DNA from: Verrucomicrobiota bacterium
Lineage (GTDB): Bacteria > Verrucomicrobiota > Verrucomicrobiia > Limisphaerales > UBA9464
DNA length: 64,000 bases
NCBI GenBank assembly: GCA_017309115.1
Contig: JAFLEF010000028.1
Span: 1 to 64,000 of the forward strand
Direction of reading: 5' to 3'
Positions 55,244 through 63,522 of the stretch are shown here, in pieces (the first letter of the stretch is position 1; every line of letters begins with the position of its first letter). A program made the translations under genes and the position numbers. Below the pieces are notes generated by a model, which saw only the letters and a list, made by a program, of their open reading frames with translations, had not been told where the DNA came from and ran no database searches.

Positions 55244-55870
55244 GGACCCGGTGGGGCGACGCTCCGCGGAGCCGTGTGTGTGGAGTGGTGACGCGGCGAT
55301 TCGCCAAGCGGACCGGAAGGCGCGAAGCGTTTGGACTGCGCCAGCCCTCTGGCGCTTTGGGGCGCGTGAGGGGTGATTGCGGATTGTGGATGAACTGACG
55401 CGACAGCAGCCGTGACGAAAAGCGGTAGCTCGCTGCGCTCCGCGACCGCAGTCCAAGACGCTCCGCGCACCACTTCGCCGTCTCTCAACTCTCAACTTGG
55501 CTCCGGTAGGGCGACGCTCTGCGGAGCCGTGCGGGTGTGGAGTGGTGACGTGGCAATTCGCCGAGACGCGAACGGCTCGGGCGGAGCCTCGCCCCACCGG
55601 GGGAAAGAGCTGAGAGCTGAGAGCTGAGAGCTGAGAGGTCGGAACGGGGAAGCGCGAGGCGGCAAGCGGTAAGGAAAGCGAAGCGTGGTAGGGCGACGCT
55701 CTGCGGAGCCGTGCGGGTGTGGAGTGGTGACGCGGCAATTCGCCGAGACGCGAACGGCTCGGGCGGAGCCTCGCCCCACCGGGGGAATCAGCTGAGAGCT
55801 GAGATTCGGATGCGGATTGGATTCTGCGCTGGCTTGCGAGCCGGCGCCCGATAGCCTCCCTCCCCTGTTT
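55244..55870. repeat. Mixed repeat region: family A, B and heptamer tracts
   Basis: A family A left half lies at 55250-55315, a complete family B element at 55322-55466, complete family A elements at 55505-55601 and 55687-55784, and GCTGAGA tracts at about 55605-55635 and 55791-55805. The two full A copies are nearly identical and 182 bp apart. No gene is supported. Confidence 0.88.
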
Positions 55871-58024
55871 ATGGCAAAAGCGAAGACGGCCCCCGCTCCC
55901 GTGGTTGAGAGCCGTTACTTCAATCGGGAATTGAGTTGGCTGGAGTTCAACCAGCGCGTCTTGGACGAGGCCTTGGACGTCTCCAATCCGTTGCTGGAAC
56001 GACTCAAGTTCTTCTGCATCGTGAACTCCAATCTAGACGAGTTCTTCGAGGTTCGGGTGGCCGGATTGAAACAGACCATCGCCGAAGGGATTGTGGAACG
56101 AACTCCGGATGGACTCAACGCGACGCAGACCTTGGCCCAGGTCCGGCAACGGGTGAAACGTCTGGTGGACGAGGCCAACCGCTGCTGGCGCGAGGAACTG
56201 GTCCCCGGACTGGCCCGACACCACATCCGGTTCCTAGATCCTTCCGAGACGGAGGAGCCGGACCAGGCGTGGCTGGAGAGTCATTACCGCGAGAAAGTGT
56301 CGCCGGTGCTGACGCCGCTGGCGGTGGATCCCTCCCATCCGTTTCCGCAGCTGCTCAACAAGTCGCTCAACCTCATCGTCCGCCTGCACGGTCAGTTTCA
56401 CGGTCAGTTGCGCCGCTGGCTGGCGGTGGTGCAGGTACCCCGGGGACTGCCCCGGATTGTCACCCTGCCGCGCACTGATGGGCGCCGGGACTTCGTGTTC
56501 CTGAGCCATCTGATTGGTCACTACTTGGGCGATCTGTTCCCTGGCATGGCGCTCGAGGGATGCTGGAGCTTCCGGGTGACCCGCAACAGCGAGCTCTACA
56601 TCGACGAGGAGGAGGTTCCGAACCTGCTGCGCGCGGTGGAACACGAGCTCGATAAACGGAAACGCGGTGCAGCGGTTCGCCTGGAAGTGTCGGCCGATTG
56701 CCCGGAGGAGGTTCGCACGGAGTTGCTCAGTCATGTGGGGCTGCATCCCGACGACCTCTATGTGGTCGACGGCCCGGTGAATCCCACTCGCCTGATGGCT
56801 ATTCTCGACGGCGACTATTCTCCGGAACTAAAGGACCGTCCGTTCTTCGGCCCTCCGACACCCACGCTCCGACCTGAGGAGAATCTGTTCGAGGCCGTCC
56901 GGGAGCGGGATGTGCTGATGCATCATCCCTACGACAGCTTCAACACCGTGGTGGAGTTTCTGGAGAAGGCGGCGGCGGATCCCAAGGTGCTGGCCATCAA
57001 ACAGACCTTGTACCGCACCGGCGGCGATCCGCGCATCGTCGGTGCGTTGATGAATGCCGTGAAGAACGGCAAGCAGGTCACGGCGGTGGTCGAACTCAAA
57101 GCGCGTTTCGACGAAGCCAACAACATCCGCTGGGCGCGGGCGTTGGAGGAGGCCGGCGTGCACGTCATTTACGGAATCTTCGGCTACAAGGTGCACTGCA
57201 AGGTGGCGCTGGTGGTGCGGGCCGATGACGATGGCATTCGCCGCTACGTTCATCTCGGAACCGGCAACTACAATCCGAGCACAGCGCGGTTGTACACGGA
57301 TCTGAGTCTGCTGACCTGTCGGCCGGAATTCGGCGCCGACGCGACGGACCTGTTCAATCTGCTCACCGGGATTTGCCGTCCGCAACCGATGCGCCGTCTG
57401 TTGGTGGCGCCGCATCAGATGCTCAACCGGATTCTGGAATTGATCGACCGGGAAACCGGACATGCTCTCGCCGGGTTGCCGGCGCGCATCGTGGCCAAGA
57501 TGAACGCGCTGGTGGATACCCAGGTCATCGACGCGCTGTACAAGGCGTCGGCGGCCGGCGTGGAGGTGGATCTGATCATTCGCGGCATTTGCTGTCTGCG
57601 TCCGGGGGTTCCGGGCTTGAGCGAACACATTCGCGTTCGCAGCATTGTGGACCGGTTTCTGGAACACGCCCGGGTTTGGTACTTCGACAACGCGCATCGT
57701 CCGGAAGTGTTCGTGGGCAGTGCGGACTGGATGCCGCGTAATCTGCATCGGCGCATTGAAGTGGTGTTCCCGGTGGAAGACGGTCGCCTGCGGGACCGGA
57801 TTATCGAGGATCTGTTGGAAACGGAACTGGTGGACAACACGAAGGCGCGTCAGCTGCGTCCGGATGGTTCCTACTGGATTCCCCCGCGGGTGAAGGGAGC
57901 GAAAGTGCGTCGCGCCCAGAGTGAATTCATGGCCCGGGCGGAAGCCGCCAAGAAGGGGTCGACCAAGGAGCGGTTCCGCAATCCGAAGGACAAACTCCTC
58001 CCGAAGCCGCGTCCGCAGGGGTGA
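55871..58024 (+). CDS. ppk1: Polyphosphate kinase 1
   Basis: A 717-residue enzyme that reversibly builds polyphosphate from ATP. I start at ATG 55871 (MAKAKTAPAPVVESRYFNRELSWLEFNQRVL). N and head domains: NRELSWLEFNQRVLDEA, FFCIVNSNLDEFFEVRVAGLKQ. Catalytic C1 domain: HPYDSFNTVVEFLEKAAADPKVLAIKQTLYRTGGD and GYKVHCKVALVVR, with His442 as the phosphorylated residue. C2: HIRVRSIVDRFLEHARVWYF and VGSADWMPRNLHRRIEV. Length is normal. The stop is followed within 10 bases by a GCTGAGA tract. Confidence 0.97.
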   Translation: MAKAKTAPAPVVESRYFNRELSWLEFNQRVLDEALDVSNPLLERLKFFCIVNSNLDEFFEVRVAGLKQTIAEGIVERTPDGLNATQTLAQVRQRVKRLVDEANRCWREELVPGLARHHIRFLDPSETEEPDQAWLESHYREKVSPVLTPLAVDPSHPFPQLLNKSLNLIVRLHGQFHGQLRRWLAVVQVPRGLPRIVTLPRTDGRRDFVFLSHLIGHYLGDLFPGMALEGCWSFRVTRNSELYIDEEEVPNLLRAVEHELDKRKRGAAVRLEVSADCPEEVRTELLSHVGLHPDDLYVVDGPVNPTRLMAILDGDYSPELKDRPFFGPPTPTLRPEENLFEAVRERDVLMHHPYDSFNTVVEFLEKAAADPKVLAIKQTLYRTGGDPRIVGALMNAVKNGKQVTAVVELKARFDEANNIRWARALEEAGVHVIYGIFGYKVHCKVALVVRADDDGIRRYVHLGTGNYNPSTARLYTDLSLLTCRPEFGADATDLFNLLTGICRPQPMRRLLVAPHQMLNRILELIDRETGHALAGLPARIVAKMNALVDTQVIDALYKASAAGVEVDLIIRGICCLRPGVPGLSEHIRVRSIVDRFLEHARVWYFDNAHRPEVFVGSADWMPRNLHRRIEVVFPVEDGRLRDRIIEDLLETELVDNTKARQLRPDGSYWIPPRVKGAKVRRAQSEFMARAEAAKKGSTKERFRNPKDKLLPKPRPQG

Positions 58025-58723
58025 CTGAATTAGCTGAGAGCTGAGAGCAAAGGCGGGTTGAGAGTTGAAAGTTGAGAGTTGAGAGACCCAAAGCCGGGGA
58101 ATGGGTGTGCCTTGGGCAAACAAACCAACGCTGCAGCAGCAGTCGCAACTGCCCCGTTTTTGCCTTTTTCTCTCAACTCTCAATTGGTTTGTGGGTTGAG
58201 AGCTGAGAAATAAGTGCCGGTAGGGCGACGCTCTGCGGAGCCGTCTTTATCGTTGGGGTGGCCCGCTGGGCCGTCCCCGTATTCCGAGCTCCGCGCCGGA
58301 ATACGGCCCTCGCTGGTCAGCGGTGAACGTCGTGGGCTGCAACTGTGATGGGCGACGTGAAGAACCGGAAGGGGGATGAATCTGGAAAGCAGGAAAACAG
58401 GAAGGGGAACGGAAGAGGGGGCGAAAGTGCGACGGGGAGACTTGGAGAGGCGGTATAGGGAGTCGCGAAGCGTTTGGAGTGCGGTCGCGAAACGCAGTGG
58501 AGCTACCGCTTTTCGTCCCGGCGAGTGGCGCGTCGAACAGCCCCATCCGTTCACCCGCCATCAACACGCTAACAAATATTCGAAGATCTCCCGCGGAGGG
58601 CGCGGAGGCCGCGGAGTCAGAATCGGAATCGTCGAATCGAACGAAGAACTGGGTATCGACGGGACGAATGCTCATGCGGCCGAACGTTCTGGCTCACCGA
58701 GCCCGCGCCACTGGCGTTCGCTA
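58025..58723. repeat. Repeat region: heptamer tracts, family A/B fragments
   Basis: GCTGAGA units lie at about 58033-58050, GTTGAGA variants at 58058-58088 and complementary units near 58168-58185. A family A left end is at 58218-58243, followed by the block gggccgtccccgtattccgag..ggaatacggccc (58268-58312) shared with 21.95-22.02 kb. A ctggaaagcaggaaaacagg motif is at 58381-58400 and a family B-like piece at about 58464-58530. A 201-codon plus-strand frame is built from these repeats plus antisense of the next gene. Confidence 0.75.
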
Positions 58724-59134
58724 TCAATCGCCAGTGCCATTGCGGGGTTCGGTGGGTTCGGTGCATCCGGCTTGATCGTCTCTATACTCTTCTCGCTGGC
58801 GCTGCCACCTGACACGAAGTCCCCAAAGCAAAAGCAACCACAACGGCACAACAAACGCTGGATGTCGGATAACTCGCGCAACCGAATCCCCAATGGAAGC
58901 TGGGACCAAACGATCGCACGCGACGATGAGTGGAATAAAAACAGCCAAGCCGCCGATCATTACCCAGAGCTCACGGCCTGAAATGGGACGATGAAATTCA
59001 AAACGAGGCTTGGCTAAAGCTGTTGCAAAACAAAAGCTACCGACGGCGCCAGGAAATCCCGCCAGAAGGAGAAAACTTCCTATGCTTACCAGCACCGCCG
59101 CAGCTGCAAAGCGAAGATGGAAGGATGCCTTCAT
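58724..59134 (-). CDS. Small integral membrane protein of unknown function
   Basis: A 136-residue protein from ATG 59134 (MKASFHLRFAAAAVLVSIGSFLLLAGFPGAVGSFCF). It has about four hydrophobic segments: two at the N-terminus, LWVMIGGLAVFIPLIV, and FVVPLWLLLLWGLRVRWQRQREE at the C-terminus, which ends in a charged tail. No catalytic motif is present. It is the last gene of a packed minus-strand cluster. Confidence 0.65.
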   Translation of the reverse strand: MKASFHLRFAAAAVLVSIGSFLLLAGFPGAVGSFCFATALAKPRFEFHRPISGRELWVMIGGLAVFIPLIVACDRLVPASIGDSVARVIRHPAFVVPLWLLLLWGLRVRWQRQREEYRDDQAGCTEPTEPRNGTGD

Positions 59135-59263
59135 GGTGGGTTCAGGCCGAACGAAGCGGCTCAGACACGCTCGGCCACGGTTGTGCGAACGGGAACGGGA
59201 GTGCACCGAGCCACTGAAGTGATCCTCTGGGTAGCCTCGCCCACCAGAGTCTTCGAATCGCTT

Positions 59264-59912
59264 TCATATCGGCGGGATCCTCCACTGCACGAATGCGATC
59301 AAAACGAAGGCAGCGATGAGGATGAGCGGGATCGAAATCCAGATAATCGGTAGGAATCTGCCATCGGACGGTCGAGTGGGCCAATCCCCACGTACGAATC
59401 CGAGTCGGACACCGAAGCGTCCTCGTGCTTCCAGGTTCCACAGAAATCCGGCGGCGACGTAGATGATCGGTGACAACATCAGATTACTCCACCAACGGGT
59501 CGTGTAGCTGCCATCCCGCAGAAGTAAGTAGCCATCGTAAAACCAGCTGCTCGAAAACAACATCAGTCCTGCGGCGACGACTAGGTATCGTAGAGGACGC
59601 CGGCCAGTCAGCACCTGATAGACCATGCCCAGGCACCAAGGCGCAGTGAGAAAGGTAAGTACTGACATCCCACCCCCCAGTGATCACATCCCAAGTCTCG
59701 TCGTCGGTAAAGCGACCGGCGAAGGTGACGAAGAGGAAGGCTGGGAGGAAGATCGCCAGCTTCCATGGCATCGTGAGATAGGCCCGGTACCGCTGCAATT
59801 CGTCCCATACCCGTTCCCGGTCGTTCACCAGAATTCCGACTCCGACGAGACAAAAGCCAATCCACCCCGCTACGTACCAGAGCAGACGTGGATCATCCGT
59901 GTGGGTGATCAT
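59264..59912 (-). pseudogene. Membrane protein split by a +1 frameshift in a G6 run
   Basis: The frame from ATG 59912 reads MITHTDDPRLLWYVAGWIGFCLVGVGILVNDRERVWDELQRY..FTDDETWDVITGG and then loses sense. The downstream frame ends at 59264 and reads SVLTFLTAPWCLGMVYQVLTGRRPLRYLVVAAGLMLFSSSWFYDG..SIPLILIAAFVLIAFVQWRIPPI, clearly the missing half. The join is at a run of six G (minus strand, near 59676-59681); five G would restore one frame of about 215 residues with about six membrane helices. It is either a real inactivating or phase-variable indel or a sequencing error. Function unknown. Confidence 0.75.
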
Positions 59913-60341
59913 TGGTCGGGGTCCGTGCAGGACTCCAAACGGACTGCCAATTCGGGTGGAACCTGGGCGAATCGGGTGGAGATCACGTCGCGAATGGCCT
60001 CCTTCAGCGCCTCATTCTGGCCGGCCTGCAGACCATCTTGGTGACCTTCCAGCCGGCCATTTTTGATGGCCCTCCTGACGGACCCTCGGGAGTCCTTCTT
60101 GCATTGCGAAACGTTCGAAGCTGGTGACAAGGGGCATGATCGTCTCTGGTTGTAGTTTCTGCAGTTCCTGACGAAAGGAGTGTTCCTGGGGTGGCGACAA
60201 CGGCAAGAGCCAATCCGTGAGTCGGAGCAACCGGTACAGGGTCTCCCGGCCATAATCGTCGCGATTCAGGTGCCGCAGCAATTCCAGCTTCCCTCGGCAA
60301 CGATGAGGTGAGCCATAGTCAGTCAACAATCGGAACCACAA
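59909..60341 (-). pseudogene. Remnant of an Rpn/PDDEXK-family transposase-like protein
   Basis: The first frame (from about 60341) contains RGKLELLRHLNRDDYGRETLYRLLRLTDWLLPLSPPQEHSFRQELQKL..PLVTSFERFAMQEG. A second frame ending at 59909 contains NGRLEGHQDGLQAGQNEALKEAIRDVISTRFAQVPPELAVRLESCTDPD. Together they give the typical C-terminal half of Rpn (recombination-promoting nuclease) proteins. The frames are separated by one base at an A5 run near 60072-60076. The N-terminal nuclease domain is absent; that space is taken by the gene at 60319-61074. The last TGA overlaps the ATG of the next gene. Confidence 0.7.
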
Positions 60342-61074
60342 CCTCCCGTGCGAAGCGCAGCTCTGAACCAGGGGGTGCTCCGAGTTTCCGAAGTGACTTC
60401 TTCGTCAACTCCAACGCTTCATCGAGGTCAGCCAACCGAATCTCAATATCCACATACGCAACCTGAAATCTGTCGTTCAACTGCGAGCCGCCGCCGGTGA
60501 CTTCGCCGAGGCCACGCTCCTCCAAAACCGCTGCCAACGGGTCTTCATACTTCTCGCCGCGCTCCATCGGTTCGACGCTGTCGAGAATCTTGGCGATGAC
60601 CATGTGCGGATAGGAAGAATCCTCCAGCTCTGATGCAGGAGCGGCACCCTCGCTCTCGTCCGAATCCGCTGCCTCGCTTGCGGCATCTACGGCTGCGTTC
60701 GTAGCCGGTGCGGGACTCCAACCATCAAAGCGGCAACCGAACTGGTTGCCGGCGTCGCACATGTAGCCGACCCAGCCGAGAATCATGCCCAACTCGAAAC
60801 CAACCTCTGCGCTCTTTCCGCTGAGAATCCATGTGCCGTCGCACTGCTTGATGGTGATCTCGTCCTCTGCTTGTTCATGGATGTAGTCCTCAAGTGACTG
60901 CGCGACCTCCTGGGAAGGACACTCGAAGGAGTAAGCCAAGGCTGAATCGTTGCCCTCCTCCAGACCGCCGAGAAGAGCCTTCTCATACTCGCCTCGCGTG
61001 ATCTGAAGCTGCCAAACGAAGTTCTCCAGCAATTCGCGGGTGAACGTCTTGTAGATGTCTGTTGGTTTCGACAT
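60319..61074 (-). CDS. RraB-like protein of unknown function
   Basis: A 251-residue soluble acidic protein starting MSKPTDIYKTFTRELLENFVWQLQ. Residues about 35-125 (GNDSALAYSFECPSQEVAQSLEDYIHE..LGMILGWVGYMCDAGNQFGCRFDGWSP) resemble the RraB fold, which ends in a G..YDGW element; RraB modulates RNase E. A low-complexity acidic Ala/Ser/Glu linker follows, then a C-terminal alpha/beta part (VAYVDIEIRLADLDEALELTKKSLRKLGAPPGSELRF). The RraB link is by eye and tentative. It overlaps the Rpn remnant by 23 bases. Confidence 0.55.
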   Translation of the reverse strand: MSKPTDIYKTFTRELLENFVWQLQITRGEYEKALLGGLEEGNDSALAYSFECPSQEVAQSLEDYIHEQAEDEITIKQCDGTWILSGKSAEVGFELGMILGWVGYMCDAGNQFGCRFDGWSPAPATNAAVDAASEAADSDESEGAAPASELEDSSYPHMVIAKILDSVEPMERGEKYEDPLAAVLEERGLGEVTGGGSQLNDRFQVAYVDIEIRLADLDEALELTKKSLRKLGAPPGSELRFAREVVVPIVD

Positions 61075-61127
61075 GTGTGTGGTGTGTGGTGCGGTGCGTG
61101 GTGCGTGATGTGGCTGAACGATTCAAT

Positions 61128-61673
61128 TTACCGATGGCGGTCCTTCCCCGACAGCTGAGTTACCGAAGACGTTGCAGGGCCGCCATTCGGTGCCGTGCTG
61201 GGGTTGGCTCGCCTTAACCTGTCGGCCTTCCTTTGGCACTCATCGGGTCCCTCTTCGGCTCGAAAGTCACTGACGAGCGTGGCAACTGAAGGCCACACGA
61301 CGCGGAGAGCGTGAAAGGCACGGTTGCGAGTCTCCTGCAGGGGTGACCCGAGCTGCTCAATAACCAACGACAGATGGTTGCTCAAGTTTTCACCACGCGC
61401 TCCAAGTTCCAGCAAGACGCCGGTTGGGTTCGCCAATTCCGGGTCCCGAAGACTCCGCCGCAATTGCTCTGTCGTCTTGCGCTTCAGAGGATCCCGATCC
61501 AGCCACCACAGCGGTAGGAGGATCAAAAGCCGAGCGGCCCAAAATCCGACCCCTCCACACAATGCGGCCCCCACCATTCCGGGAATAGTGCCAAACCGAG
61601 ATCCGACCGCGTGACCAGCGAGCAGCCCAATCGTAAGTCCGCCGATGGGAGCGAGATCGAAGAGTGTGGTCAT
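61128..61673 (-). CDS. Membrane protein of unknown function with a helical cytosolic tail
   Basis: A 181-residue protein from ATG 61673 (MTTLFDLAPIGGLTIGLLAGHAVGSRFG); a gcgagg purine stretch lies upstream. Two membrane helices (PIGGLTIGLLAGHAVG; GMVGAALCGGVGFWAARLLILLPLWW) precede a charged helical region (LKRKTTEQLRRSLRDPELANPTGVLLELGARGENLSNHLSLVIEQL) with a HEAT-like rhythm. The longer upstream frame is antisense to its neighbour's reading and unlikely. No known family recognised. Confidence 0.6.
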   Translation of the reverse strand: MTTLFDLAPIGGLTIGLLAGHAVGSRFGTIPGMVGAALCGGVGFWAARLLILLPLWWLDRDPLKRKTTEQLRRSLRDPELANPTGVLLELGARGENLSNHLSLVIEQLGSPLQETRNRAFHALRVVWPSVATLVSDFRAEEGPDECQRKADRLRRANPSTAPNGGPATSSVTQLSGKDRHR

Positions 61674-61693
61674 AGCCTCGCCAACGTCAGAGC

Positions 61694-62146
61694 TCACGGA
61701 CCCGGCGCCTGTGGCGTCCGATTTGAAACCGAGTCGCTGCCGCCGCGTTCGGTCCAGCGATCTGGTTGGCGGTGAGTCGTGCCACGCCAAAAAAATGACG
61801 CCGCCGTGGCCAGAAGGCCGCCGAGTGCCAATCCTGGCATCAAGGGGAAGGACATCTCCGACCACGCGAGCCGCTTCATCTGGAACTGAACTGGGCTCCA
61901 GAACCAGAGATAGAACGCGAGGCCAAGAACCGTAAACAACACCGACCCAATCAGCCGACTCCGCCTTTCCAAGCAAAGGCAACCCAGGAAGACACCGGCA
62001 AAACCACTGACGACGGGGGTGAGGCGCCCGGCAAAACTTGCCGTTGAAAAGAAGCCCGCCATGGCAGCGGTTAGCGCTACCAACAATCCGGCAGCGTATC
62101 GTCCGCTGAGTGCGACGAATCGTTTATGATTTCCCAAGGGCTTCAT
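61694..62146 (-). CDS. Small polytopic membrane protein of unknown function
   Basis: A 150-residue protein from ATG 62146 with about four hydrophobic segments (YAAGLLVALTAAMAGFF; LTPVVSGFAGVFLGCL; LIGSVLFTVLGLAFYLWFW; LMPGLALGGLLATAASFFW) and a polar C-terminal tail. No motif is recognised. It lies 20 bp upstream of the next membrane protein gene on the same strand, so they are probably co-transcribed. Confidence 0.6.
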   Translation of the reverse strand: MKPLGNHKRFVALSGRYAAGLLVALTAAMAGFFSTASFAGRLTPVVSGFAGVFLGCLCLERRSRLIGSVLFTVLGLAFYLWFWSPVQFQMKRLAWSEMSFPLMPGLALGGLLATAASFFWRGTTHRQPDRWTERGGSDSVSNRTPQAPGP

Positions 62147-62201
62147 GTGACAGACCAGTCAGTGGCGTTAGACCGAGGCCCGACCGAGAGGGCGGCCTCC
62201 G

Positions 62202-62408
62202 TCAGGGGTTGGGTGAAATAGGTCGTCGTGAAGCGGTCTTGTTGCCAAGGCAGAGAAACAACGCTCCAGCCCGCAGGAGGCGCAGCGACAATGTTGCTGC
62301 GAGCAACCTGTGCGTCATAGCGGCGCGCTGGGGGCTCAACGGAGCGACCAACGCTGGAGCGATGAATGCGAGAACGCACCCGAGTAGGAGCAGTGATTTT
62401 CGGCTCAT
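62202..62408 (-). CDS. Possible small membrane protein (68 residues)
   Basis: From ATG 62408 the frame reads MSRKSLLLLGCVLAFIAPALVAPLSPQRAAM..LLAATLSLRLLRAGALFLCL. A basic start plus two hydrophobic stretches suggest a small membrane protein. No homologue family is recognised. It is supported mainly by its position between other small membrane proteins on the same strand. Confidence 0.4.
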   Translation of the reverse strand: MSRKSLLLLGCVLAFIAPALVAPLSPQRAAMTHRLLAATLSLRLLRAGALFLCLGNKTASRRPISPNP

Positions 62409-62436
62409 GTTTTCAGGAAACGCGACATTCGTGGTT

Positions 62437-62604
62437 TCATACAGCAATGGCCGGCACAGCCCACACTATAAGTCCTATCAGCGCATAGAGTCCTGCACCA
62501 ATCAAGAGACGCCGACGAAAAAATCGCTCGGGAACTTCGGGACGGAATACAAAGGCAACGGGCCAGCGCATGGATGCAAGTAGGTCTTTTGGCTGCTCGT
62601 TCAT
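62437..62604 (-). CDS. Possible small single-pass membrane protein (55 residues)
   Basis: From ATG 62604 to TGA 62437 the frame encodes MNEQPKDLLASMRWPVAFVF..RFFRRRLLIGAGLYALIGLIVWAVPAIAV. It has a polar N-terminus, an Arg cluster and a C-terminal hydrophobic helix, a plausible positive-inside single-pass protein. It would be the first gene of the minus-strand cluster that runs down to 58.7 kb. Confidence 0.45.
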   Translation of the reverse strand: MNEQPKDLLASMRWPVAFVFRPEVPERFFRRRLLIGAGLYALIGLIVWAVPAIAV

Positions 62605-63336
62605 GTGGTCAGGCGCTCAATGTCGCCGAGAACCGGCTCACCGACGCCGCGCCGCGGATGCTGGATTGGAACACGAGTGCTCTCGCGGCTTTCGAGTGCA
62701 GCCGGCGGCTTGAACTTCTGATGCGTCACTCGGCGGGACGAAAAGCGGTAGCTCCACTGCGTTGCGCGACCGCAGTCCAAACGCTTCGCGAGACTCCACC
62801 TGTTCCGAACTCCACGGACGAAAGGTCAGGCCAAGCGTGGGGGGGATGGCGCCTTCTGCCGTCGGCGGCTACGGGCGGGGGCGTGGACGGCTCGGTGGAA
62901 CCTCGCCCTAGCGGGCAGCGAAGGGGTAAGCGGTAAGGGGGAAGTTCAGGGATTCGTGCGCTTCGTTCTTCGTTCGATTCGTGGTTTCCATTCTGACTCC
63001 GCGTCCTCCGTGTCCTCCGCAGGAAACCTTCGGAAGATTTAGCGCCTTGATGGCGGGTGGGCGGTGGGCTGTTCGATGCGTCACTCGGCGAGACGAAAAG
63101 CGGTAGCTCCACTGCGTTGCGCGACCGCAGTCCAAACGCTTCGCGAGACTCCACGTGTTCCGAACTCCACGGACGAAAGGTCAGGCCAAGTGTGGGGGAA
63201 TGGCGCCTCCTGCCGTCGGCGGCGACGGGGCCCTCGCCCTACCGGGCGGTCCTGCGGTTTGTTGATATTCTGTTGATGTCGGGGGCGGGGCTATTGATTA
63301 CCGCGTTGGCGGGGGAGGGCCAAAGCTGGGGGCGTT
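62605..63336. repeat. Duplicated family B-type segment before the kdp genes
   Basis: Two near-identical segments start at 62721 and 63076 (offset 355), each about 150 bp: atgcgtcactcggcg.gacgaaaagcggtagctcc, the family B right arm (cgcgaccgcagtccaaacgcttcgcgag), then ctccac.tgttccgaactccacgg and atggcgcc. The interval carries a family A right-half trace (gacggctcggtggaacctcgccct, about 62888-62911). No gene is supported; the kdp promoter presumably lies in 63250-63336. Confidence 0.75.
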
Positions 63337-63420
63337 ATGTACGACCTGCTTCTGGTCCTGGGATTGATCGGCTTCTTTGGCGCGGCTGCCGGATACGCCT
63401 CCTGGTGCGGCAAACTCTGA
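63337..63420 (+). CDS. 27-residue membrane peptide upstream of kdpF
   Basis: MYDLLLVLGLIGFFGAA plus AGYASWCGKL: one membrane helix with a polar Cys/Lys end. Small proteins of this type (MxDLLLxLxxxxFFxLxxxYxxxCxxL) are found immediately before kdpF in several phyla and are usually unannotated. It lies six bases before kdpF on the same strand. Its role in the Kdp complex is unknown. Confidence 0.7.
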   Translation: MYDLLLVLGLIGFFGAAAGYASWCGKL

Positions 63421-63426
63421 ACGACC

Positions 63427-63510
63427 ATGGAAACTATTCTCGTCGGGCTCCTGGCTCTGGGCCTCCTCGTCTACCTCTTTGTGGCGATGGTGTATCCGGA
63501 GAAATTCTAA
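63427..63510 (+). CDS. kdpF: KdpF, small subunit of the K+-transporting ATPase
   Basis: METILVGLLALGLLVYLFVAMVYPEKF, 27 residues. The LGLLVYLFVAM(V)YPEKF core is the KdpF signature, a single helix that stabilises the KdpFABC complex in the inner membrane. kdpA starts 12 bases downstream. Confidence 0.93.
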   Translation: METILVGLLALGLLVYLFVAMVYPEKF

Positions 63511-63522
63511 CCCCACAGTGCG

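Noticed and set aside
58376-58981. 201-codon plus-strand frame
   Set aside because: It is composed of repeat sequence (the ctggaa-acaggaa motif and a family B piece) and then antisense of the membrane protein gene at 58724-59134.
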